DNA from: Aplectana chamaeleonis
Lineage: Eukaryota; Nematoda; Chromadorea; Rhabditida; Cosmocercidae
Direction: 5' to 3'
DNA: 64,000 nt
NCBI GenBank assembly: GCA_029168955.1
Contig: JAPDOI010000156.1
Coordinates: forward strand, 910,501-974,500
Notes under the pieces: model-generated
Told to the model about the DNA's origin: nothing
What the model saw: the letters and a program-made list of their open reading frames with translations, nothing else
Database searches by the model: none
Translations under genes and position numbers: made by a program
Shown: piece by piece, positions 1 through 10,600 of the stretch
Position numbering within the stretch: the first letter of the stretch is position 1
Layout of the letters: each line of letters opens with the position of its first letter

Positions 1-1578
1 TTGCATCCCATTTCCAATACATTCTGTGTGCATCGACCGGGCTGGAGACGTCGGCTCATCCAACTATGACCGGGGCCTGAGAAACATGGATGATGGAGAT
101 ACTAGACGAAAAATAGGGGATAGGGGTATCCCCACGGCTGAGAGGGAGGGCGGCGGTTTTCACCGTGGTCCGCGGGGAAGGTGGTTCCTCACCGCAGACT
201 GCGGCGGGGCGTTCCTCCGCCGTGGGGCCGGGGTGACATGCTTGAGGTAAGCAATAATACAAATAGTGATCGCGGGCCATCTGGTAAAGGTCGGCGGGCC
301 GTCCATATACGACTGGCCGGCGAATCAGAAGTGAGCGGAAAGAGGACGGAGACCGCGGGCCAGCTGGGAAAGGTTTGCCGGCCGTCGTCCTGAGTACCTG
401 AGGAGGTCTGGGATGATTGTAGGTATGAAGCTTCGGGGAGGATGGCTCATCTTCGTCGCGGCTCCTTAAATTTCTGAATTTTCACTCCGATTTTGTTATA
501 TCTTCACCACCAGTGGTGCCGTTTTCCTAGTTCCTAGCCCAGGCAGATCCTCAACTGCTCACCCCTAGAGGACAGTATGTGAATGAAAACACACCGCTCT
601 CCACTTCTCTTAGGCCCCCGTCATAGTCGGTGGATCTACTGAGTCCCACCGGGTCGATACGCACCGAATTCGTGGGAAACGGGTGCGAAAAAATCAACCC
701 ACTGAGTCCGACTGCGACCGTCTGATGCCCACCGCAATCCACCCGATCGATACTGATGGTTCTCATGCGTACAAGGGCGGGGCCAATGCACCGACTGAGT
801 CCTACTGAGTCCCACTGAGTCCCACCGAAATCGTCCTCACCGCACCCGGTCGATATAGGTGTTTCTCACGTGATTTGGGAGCATTTTTTTCGGCCGACTG
901 CGACCTGCCGAGTCCCGCCGCATCACGACTCTCGTCGTCTGCGCTCTGCCCCACCTACTGCTGCCGCTAGCTATCGATTGCGTGTTTCGCAGAGGAACTG
1001 GTTGGCGATGGGAGCAACCGGATTCAGTCGGACTCAGCAGGTTTTTCCACCCCGGACTCATTCGGATCAGCAGGTTTTTCGACGAAGTCTGACGAGGGCC
1101 TTATACCCTACCCTTTATGAATTGGCTATCATCAATTTTGTTTATGAGAGCCAGCCTTCCTAAAGCTCCATACCTACATTCGCGTAAGATGGGCCGATCT
1201 GCTCCTCTGCCGCGAGCGGTAGCATCCCTTTCGCTCCCCTTCGACTTCCCTCGGAGGGTTATTGGCGAGTAAGACCCCCGGATCAGTCATTGGTCATTGG
1301 CTTCTTCAGAAGACTTGAATGCATCCCACGACGCTCCACTTCTCCTCCCGAGTACTTTTTCAAGCCTTTACTCATGCTCATAGAGCATATCAGGTGCACG
1401 CAGGAGTTAGTTTCCGTGATCAGTGAGCTATCAATACCAATCTGAGTTTCCTCGCAAATAGAAATATTTATGAACTGGAAATCCTTCTAGCCTTGGCTTT
1501 GGCAACGTTGCGGATTTCGTAAACCTGATCCAGTGATGAGTATGTGCTCTGCAAAGTGTAGTCAAGAACCGCTTATTG
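1..1578. other. Repeat-rich upstream region of gene A, no gene seen
   Basis: I find no exon here. Bases 110-402 are one arm of a dispersed repeat whose inverted copy lies in gene A intron 6. Bases about 600-840 carry a loosely repeated CTGAGTCCCAC motif mixed with GGTCGATA. The short open frames are not supported by splice sites or family resemblance. Confidence 0.5.
110..402 (+). repeat. Dispersed repeat, arm 1
   Basis: This segment matches the reverse complement of 4090-4395 with scattered differences. Shared blocks include GGATAGGGGTATCCCC, GGGGTGACATGCTTGAGG and AAAGGTTTGCCGGCC (GTTCGCCGGCC in the copy). Parallel translations of both copies drift together without a conserved start, so I treat it as non-coding. 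A shorter related end lies near 4690-4735. Confidence 0.7.
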
Positions 1579-1601
1579 CAGGTTTCGTATAGAGAAAATA
1601 C
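1579..1601 (+). promoter_or_regulatory. Probable spliced-leader acceptor of gene A
   Basis: The sequence CTTATTGCAG ends at 1581 and is followed by exactly 20 nt and then tandem ATG codons at 1602 and 1605. No upstream exon fits. Gene B has the same layout, a 3' splice site 20 nt before its ATG. This is the arrangement expected when a nematode mRNA receives a trans-spliced leader. Confidence 0.55.
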
Positions 1602-4600
1602 ATGATGCCAATTAATGAAATGATTTACCTATCTGTCTATTTGATTCTGCATATCCTATGTTCAATATATCTGCTCATTCAATGCGGTGGCGCAAAGAAG
1701 GGAGAGAAGGGAGCGGCGACAGGGAAGAAAGTGAGTAACCTGAAATAGTGGACTACCCTGCAGACCTACCGGATCTGACTCCTCTTATTTAGGGTGGTAG
1801 CAAGAAGGCCAGTACTGCCTCGAAATCAAAAACAGCTAAAGAAGACAAGGAAGAAAAGAAGGAGGAGAAGAAGGAAGAAAAGAAGGAGGAGGAAAAGAAG
1901 GAAGAAAAGAAGGAGGAAAAGAAGGAGGAGAAGAAGGAGGACGAAAAGAAGTCCGAGGAAAAGAAAGACGAGGAGAAGAAAGATGAGAAGAAGGATGACG
2001 ATAAGAAGGATGAAGACAAGAAAGACGAAGAGAAGAAGGATGAAGAGAAGAAGGAGGAGGTACGGTTTACAATTTGAGGTTGGGTCCATGAATAGCTACA
2101 CCCAGTGTGCAGCCCACTCCCCGCGCTCGTCTAATCCAAATTCGCCTGTTGTAGCTTCAAGTCGAGGCCACTATGGCTACACCACCAGAATCAAAGGTTA
2201 GTACACATAGCTTTGCATCGTTTCTTAATAACGCTTCACACTGTTTTCGGTTAACTTTTCAGCAGGAAGAACCCAAGGAAGAGGGAGGAAAAAAGGTTGA
2301 ATTGGTGTTTTAACCCACAATGTCGCTAGTGATTTCAGAATTCTTACTTTCAGCAGGAACCATCAGGAGGAACGTCGGATAAAGGCAAGCCTGACGGTGA
2401 GTACCTACAGTAGAGTTCGCGCAATCATTTTAGTCTGATGAATGGACGGGAATGCGACGGTGAATCATTCCGCGGCAAATCGAAGCGGCCAGCCGTTTGG
2501 TCCATGCGTCAGACTAAATCAAAAACGGAAACCATACCTCTCCACAAAGCATCGCTGGTGCATCACCATCTATTGCATATGTATACATTTCAGATAAGAT
2601 AGTGCTTCAACCAACTACCCTTCAATGGGATGAAAAGCCACTTCAGCAGGTAAATGCAATTTCTATACTTTTCCGAGGTAAGCCGCTCACTCAATCACGC
2701 AGCGCGCGATGCGAGTCGCGTAATCTAAACCTATTCGTTGCAGCGCATAATGTTCAGCGTCATTATGGACCAATGTATGGCTACAAAAAAGAGAATCCAC
2801 ATCCGGGCGGGAGAAAAACCGGGTCTATCCTAGACGGGGGGGGGCGGCACCCGAAAATTCCTCAAGGAAATGAACAAAAATCTGATAAAAAATGCTCGAT
2901 ATTGCTGTCAAGCATTGTTTCTATTAGAATTCTATAGAAATACTTCGATTGGTAGCGCTACCGAGCGATGGATCACTTCATTTCTGACTTCGATCCTGGG
3001 TGCCCCCTCCCCATCTAGGAAAGTGCCGAAAATCCACTGTACTCTGTAGTTATATTACTTAGCAACCTGAGAGAGCGGTCGTTCTCGTCAGGACAGCTAT
3101 GAATTTGGTGGAACACTTTCTTCCAGAAAAAAAGTTTAAAAAAGGGTGAAATGGGTGGGTTGCAGATGTTATTATATTGCCCGGCAGGGAATTTTTGTTT
3201 CTGTCAGATGGTAGCCTATTCTGCACAAGAATGCTATTGTCGGCACGGATCGCTTTTATACTGTTTTTTTATTCAGCTTGGGCGCAATCTGGGTGCACGT
3301 ATAACATGTGTGCGCCGAGTTTGCGCAACGCGCAATAAGGAACACAAAGTATAAGAGTAGTCCGTGTGCAATCATTCCGAGCGGTCGCGACTGGGGCAAA
3401 ATTCTTAGCATCGACACAGTCACTTCAACCGCGCAAGAACACAGAAAGGACGCGGTCGCAACACAGGATGCGCGGTGCAGAGGGAGATCGGAATACATGG
3501 CGGAATCTGTCCTTCCGTCGACCATCCGGCAGAGGTCTCTCGGCCCACTAAGATGTTGCTGGTTGGGCAGCAGGGAAAATAACCCTGCCCCGTTTCCCCA
3601 CCTCCCCTTGGACCGGATCATCACCCAGGGTTACGGCCTAGTAGCATCGGTGGACAAGGGGTCTGAACCCCGTGGTAGCGACCTAGCCACTAGTGGACTC
3701 ACATCCGCGCCACATATCAATGGACGAACCTCGTCCAACCTATGGATTCCGGCTACAAATCCCATGGCGTACTTTGAACATGCAAAGCCAAACCTATGCT
3801 TGACAGCACAGAGGCCAAGCAGAGGGCATATAAGGCTACCTGTCGTCGATTATAGCGGAGAAGGCGAGAAGTCGGAGTCAGGTTGGCGCTTCACTGTTCG
3901 GTTGCGACGGTTCGATCGATTGGTGTCGTATGTGTGGTCGACGAGAGCAGGGTGGGAAGAACCACTGTGCGTGGAGAACAGCCCAGCCACATAAATGAAA
4001 TAAATTAAACGGCCACATGACTGAGTGGCTGTAGGAAGACGACTGACGATACCAACCAGCGGGGCCTGGACAGATCTCGACATTGGCATTCTCAGATACT
4101 CTGGACGATGGCCGGCGAACCTTTCCCCGCTGGCCCGCGCTCTCCGTCCTCCGGCCGCCCGCTTTTGGTTCGCCGGTCAGCCGTATGTCGACGGCCCGCC
4201 GACCTTTACCAGATGGCCCGCGATCATTATTTGTATTATTGTTTACCTCAAGCATGTCACCCCGGCCCCACGGCGGAGAGACGCCTCGCCTCGTTCCGCC
4301 GCAGTCTGCGGTGAGAAACCACCCTACCCGCGGATCACGGCGAAACCCCCCCCCAGCCGTGGAGATACCCCTATCCCCTCAGCGGTCGAAAATATGCTGG
4401 CCTCCGGAGAGTGACTCGAAGTCACCTTTCAAGGCCGGCATTAGAATGCCGAATGAGGACTCTAGTGAGATGAGGCGCCTTTTATACGGGCTGTGCACGT
4501 GATAACCACGTTACGACGTGATCGTTCGTGATCATTATCAATTGTCTTTCCAACCCGCCGAATTGAAGATGGCGTGGCGTGTTTTGTGGTTCGCGGGCGA

Positions 4601-7600
4601 GCCAATATCCGCGCTGCGTGTGCGTCGCATGCAGCATGGTTCGCCGCTGGCCGGCACCCTCGAAATGTGGGGCGCCGGCCGCCGTTTTCGGCATAGCGGT
4701 TCGCCGGCCGTCGCCCTCAGTACCTGAGTTTCCGAACATTTCGCTTGACTGCTTGGTGGCATCCAAATCCGTGGGGCTGACACGTTCCTCTGAGAATGAA
4801 GTCGTACGAACGTTATGACAGGCGCCATTCCCAACGCACAACATTTATCTTCCTGCAGTATGGCGCTGAGGGCAAAACTACGGGTGTCCCTGCTTAACAT
4901 TACAAAACTAGCAGAGGTGTGATCAGCTACCAAATACCAAGAGCAGAATTCGGCTTCTCATTTTCCGGCATGAGTCCAGCACGGTCACAGAGTCCGTTAG
5001 TTGAACAACACACCTATACTAGGTGTTTCTGTCGTCGATGTGCACCGTCACCAGACGGCTCTTCATGATGACGCTTTTCGCGTTCTTTTAGCAAACCTGC
5101 CCGCTGCTTTACTCTGTTCCCACAATGCAGAAACTGCGGCGAAGGCTGCTCATCGGAAAAATACGAATGATAGGAAGGCGGCAAATGCCTTCGGGATCAC
5201 CAAAATGAAAGCAGTTTCTCGCTTTAGCATCTCAGCCTGCAAGGCAGGTTCGAGGCTCTAGTTCATCGTCCATCGTAGCCATCAAGTCGCTCCATCAGGA
5301 TCTTGCAAGCGGACATACTCGCCATTCAGATCGCAGTCTTCGGTGACCATGTGACGGTCTTTCTCGAAGGTGCTGATAAAAGGCTGAAGCTGGTCTCCAA
5401 CGCCATTCTCTACCGGTCTTCAAGACATAAGATGATGATTGGCAGGTGGTCAGACCTTCCGGATGCCTCTACTGCGAACAGGAGCTGCATGTAAATATTA
5501 TTCCTCCAATAGTGTACTCTGCTGGGATAGTAAACACACCCAACCTGGCATTCTCATCTCTGTCAGTTGTGGTACGTCAATATCTACTGAAAAGGAGCGC
5601 AAGTTCGACGTCAAAAATATGAACCAAAATCAACTTCTAGAATACTCCTATCCGAAGAAATCGCGTTGCCTCTTTAAAGTTCATAACTCTGTGTTCACTC
5701 CTTCCTTGGTTCACTGCAAATAGGATGTTAACACGACCTGATGTCCACTGTAGGTGAGGGCGTTTTATCATCCTCGAGTTCACTGGAGGACAGGTTCTCA
5801 TTCTAAACTTCAGTAGGAAGTTCTTTGCTCTCTGCTGCCATCGGCATAGACTTCAAACGGTTCGCCCTGTAGGCCACTTGAAATGAAATCAGGGAGAATC
5901 AGGGAATTGAACGGATGAGGTGGCGCTGCAGCTTCTTTGACATTTCGTTAGAATGATTAATTTAAGCCCCGCTAATCTCTTCTCCTCTTTCAAAGTTGCC
6001 GACAGTTCAGCGACTTTGTGTTTAAGATCCTGAAAGTCACAAATAATACGGACAAGAAGCAGGCGATGAAGATTAAGTGCTCAAATAACGCCATGTACAA
6101 GTAAGTCTTCCTCCAATCAGTTACTCTATTTTTCAAAAATTAATATTTTTACTCATGGCCTATTAAAAAATTGGATTCAGAGTGAATCCAGTATTCTCCA
6201 TTGTTGACAAGGGAAAAACAGCTGATGTCGTCATAAGCAGGTCTGCAGGTCCTATGAAACCCGAGAAGATTCTCGTTCTAACCACACCGGTCAGTGTTCC
6301 GCGCAACATAGTTAGTGTGAAGAAAATCTGGCTTTTTTTGCAAAATTCTGACTTTTCAGACTGATGGAACAGATGCGCCAAAAGCATTCGCAAACAAAGC
6401 CGCCGTTACAGCTACGGCAACAGTTCCGCTCGTGGGTAAAGATCAAGCTGGTGTAAGTTACCATACACATTTATTTTTTCATTGAATACGTTGCTTAAGG
6501 CACACGCAATAGAAAAATAGGGATGCCTCGGATGGAAAATCGAGTACATATTGGCATCACACATCTAGAAGCCTAATAGTTTCTTCCCACCAAGGCGTTT
6601 GAGTTTGGGCAGAACAGATGGAATAGGCAGCGGTGTGATATCAAGGTTAAGAGAAATGAAGATGGATCCTGCTCTGCACGCGGATGAAAAGGCTCTCGTG
6701 TACCCTTTTGCAGCTGCATATGAGATTTTCAGTGTGCCTCCCCTTGTCCTAGAGGGATTTAGCTTGAAGAATTTTGAAATGTTTGTTTTCATAATGCCAG
6801 CCAGTATTTTGAAAACCGTGTAGGCATCATTGAGCTGTCGGCGAGATTCCAAGGAATATCATGGCTATACTGAATTTTTGACTAGCTCCTTGAATGTACG
6901 GATGATTTCGACCGATATGTATCATATTTGAGTAGTTTGAAGAGTAACTGACTTAGTCGCAGTGAAGATCACTCATAGGATGTAAAGAAGTGCTACGGAA
7001 AAGTCTCTGTTTGATGTTGGCGCTCTGTGTAACTAAAGTCTAAGCGTCCATCACAAAGGGAACAGAGGTCACCTTGTTAATGGTGGAAAAGCTTCGCACT
7101 ACACATCCACACTAACGCCGTGACGGGGATCGTTGCCTTCACGTAAGCTTCACAGTCCATAGCACCAATTCACTCGAAGGCTGATCATAGTTTTTTAATC
7201 ACTGCTGCCACGGCAACCGATCTTGCACGTAGATGGACCGGATAGCTGCCATGTGTGAGTCAGCACTTCGACACGCTGTTGGTGTCCACCATATTGTTCA
7301 CCTCTGCCATCAATCTGTCGTGGGATATCAAGACAAAATAAGAGCAACACTAGGTTTGGAAAAAGAAGAGTTGGAGACGCTAGTTTGCATCAGAAGAATG
7401 TTTTCAAGCTCTGGGAAGAATCCGAGACGAAACTGACCCAGCTGCGTTGAAGAGTACTTTTGAGTTGAGTTGAGATGATATGGTGCAAACTGTATTCATT
7501 GTTTCAAGAGAATCAACGGCGTATTCTCAGACTTTGCGCTGGATGTTCTTTTCTACGGTGATAGCTCGGCGAAGAGCTGAGTGAGAGCGGCGCTGAGGCT

Positions 7601-10600
7601 CAAAGGCAGTTTCCACGATAAAAACCATGTCTGATTTTTTGGTGGAGATCGGCAACTGCGGGGACTAGCGCAACCCTCACGTTGAAAAAACTAAGAGAAA
7701 TGAGCTCGGAACGGTTCCCTACGGCCCCAAAGTTGGACACCCGTCAGCTCGTCACACCCCAGATGCACTTTCCACGCCCACCGACGTGAACAAATGAATG
7801 CTCGAGATTGTGAGATGAGCGATGATTTCCGATCAATAGCCCCGTTCTTCCCTTCATTCTCAACTTCTCTCTAAACTCAGGTCAGCTCGCATACATCGGC
7901 TGCAAAAGGCGGAAGTTACAAGCCTCAGGCAACTCGTCCACCATGCTTCCCTAGCTCAATTTTTGGGAGACCATAACTCCTTTTCTAGAAGGTCTTGTAC
8001 GAATCCAAAAACATCATTGGAATCAGCATGTGACCGTCTTCAGGATGGGGAAAAAACAGGAAAACGATTCTTATCGTGAACACTGCCTTTAAATAGTTGA
8101 GTGCGTTGAGGCGCTTCAGCGGAAAAGGGGACTCCCGTAAGAACCATATGCTCCGTGGTCTACTCAGCATCCGATGAGCCGTACAATGCTCGAGCCAAGG
8201 TCAGCATCTGTCACAAGGTGTTCCCTTGGAGAATGCACTGACTACTGGAGTCCACCCCACAGTTTTTTTCACTGTATATCTATCGTTGGATACCCACCAC
8301 GATTTCGCTGGTGTTCCGCAGATACTCATAAATTGTAGCCGTTCTTCCTTAAACTATGCAGGATATTGAGGTTCACCTGAATTTCCTATTTCACAGCCAC
8401 CTTCGCACAGTGAGAGAAGGTCGACTTTCTGTGAACTTCATACCTTCTTCTTCCTCAGCGTTTGTCCCGTTACAATGCAAAGTCCATTTCTCTCATGCGC
8501 ATTCTCCGTCATTGATCTCGCCAGGATCTATGCTGACAATTCTGGAATCGACGTGCAGCGTGTCAAGTCAACGCCGCCTTGTCCGTCCTTTGGGTCTTTC
8601 TCCGGTTTACATATAGAGCTCGGATAAGCTCCGTAAATTTCGGTTCATTCACCAACCAGCGTTTTCACCACTGAATTTTGCAGTGAAGAAAACACATTAG
8701 CTCTGCACTTTGTGTACACTAAGAAATGAGAATGCTATCATGAATTCTCACGCTGCATAAACGACGAAAAAAGTTTGGGACATACTTCTAATTTTACAGG
8801 AAGCAGGAAAGGGATCCAAACAACCCACTCCGCAGGCGAAGTCTCAAGGGGTAGGTATGAAGATGTCTGAGAAATTACAGTTCACCTCCGCAATGCCGTT
8901 CAGTCCGCAAAGTGCACGCTGATGGCGGAAGCGTGCTGCGGCGCGGTTGCGAGTATCCTCAGAGAGGGATGTGGGATCACCCGGGCGGTTTTTCCCTTTG
9001 CTGCCCGGGTGATCCCACATCTCCGTGTGAGGATACTCGTAACCGCACATCAGCACACCCTCGCAATCAGTGTGCACTTTGCGGACTGAACGGCAGTGCG
9101 GAGGTGAACTGTACATATTTGAGACCTATCCGGATTTCATAAACAATTTCAGCAAGAAAAGCCAGCAGGAGAAAAGCCAGCAGGAGAAAAGCCAGCAGGA
9201 GAAAAGCCAGCAGGAGATGCGGCGGTGGCGAAATCGGGCAAGTCGGATAAAGGAAAGCCTGACGGTGAATGACACTATAAAACTTCAGGGCACAGGTTGA
9301 GAGAACCTACCGCGACGTCGCAGATTCTCTAAACCAGCACCGAATACTATGTCTTAACGAAAAAAGACTAAATGAGTTCTTCTAGAGAACATTAAGATCA
9401 GTGCAACTGCTCTGCAATGGGATGACAAGGCGTCCAACCAGGTGAGATAGCTTCAATCGAACTTCACGGGTTGAGGTAATCTAGACATACCAGTAACAAT
9501 AAGTGTGTGGTTACTGTACTGTGTTCCCTCGCAATTATCATTAGCTGTTGTTTCTGCGAATCGATAGACGGTGGCTGACATAGGCCGTGGGAAAAAGCGC
9601 TAACCATTCTCGAGTCTTCCACCTGCGCCTGTGCTCCCTCGTTTCTCTCTCACTCCTCTGGATCGACCGAGCCCACTTCCACCTCAGGCAATCGCGGGGG
9701 TCGGTGGCAGGTTTAAACGGCCCATTTCTCAATGAAATTGGTCCGATCTGGCTGCTCGGCGGAGGTTTTGACATGACTCATAACTGCCGAAGTTTTCGTG
9801 GTAATGTCTGGCGGAGTTTTCGGGGTAGCATGTTGCAGTGTGCGCACTGTTTCTCTCTAACACTCTTTCGTGTAGAGCACGGTAATGGCAACCCACAATG
9901 TATACGCTTCACTGTAAAGTAGGGTGTTTGTGCTGGTCACTGCTGACATTGCTCGGGATATCGACGCTCTGGTCGGCGTCGGTGGCTGGTTGAATCGCCC
10001 ATCCTGCCTCTCAACCTGCCACCGACGCCCGCGACCGCAGGAGTGGTATGTGGTGTTCGGTGGGAGGTGATTGGGCAGAGTTTTCGGTGTGATTGGGTCA
10101 ACTGTGACGCGGCATTGTAGGGTCGGTGGGAGGTAGACACGCGGAGTTTTCGGCTTAAATGGGTGAGTTTTCGGGCCCGGTCCTCCCCTTTTTTTCGTTT
10201 CGAGCGGCAGCACGCTACCTGTTTAACTCTTCTCAACCGGCCACCGACCCCCGCGAGAGTGTGAGACACAAAAACCGGTCTGGATGTTGATATTTAGAGT
10301 CCTTTCAGAGTTCGATCGCTGTGCGACGCGACCAAATGAAAACCCTGCGTATCGATCTGGTCGCGTCGTGCGATCAGGTCGCAGGCCTTTCAGACAAGAT
10401 CGCGGGAAAAGTTGATGAAATTGCTCATTGGGCAACAGGCATTGCCAGGTCGCGTCGTCTTGCAGTGCAAGCTGACGCGACAGGTCGCGGCAACTGCTTG
10501 ATGTTCCTTTTTGAGAATTCATTATCAGTCATATCATTGTTTCATTTTTTTGTAATAATTAAGCGTCCATAGGACTCGTTTTGAGGATAGATTTTTTTCG

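Noticed and set aside
1789..2089. Minus-strand Ser/Phe- and Leu-rich open frames
   Set aside because: They are shadows of the Glu/Lys codons of gene A exon 2.
3308..3994. 228-codon open frame in gene A intron 6
   Set aside because: No domain, low-complexity or splice support; the region is repeat-derived.
5001..5261. 86-codon frame starting MNNTPILGVSVVDVHRHQ
   Set aside because: No family resemblance and no flanking splice sites in a phase compatible with gene A.
8878..9142. Two opposite open frames of about 76-90 codons with similar text
   Set aside because: They are the two arms of the palindromic MITE read in each direction.
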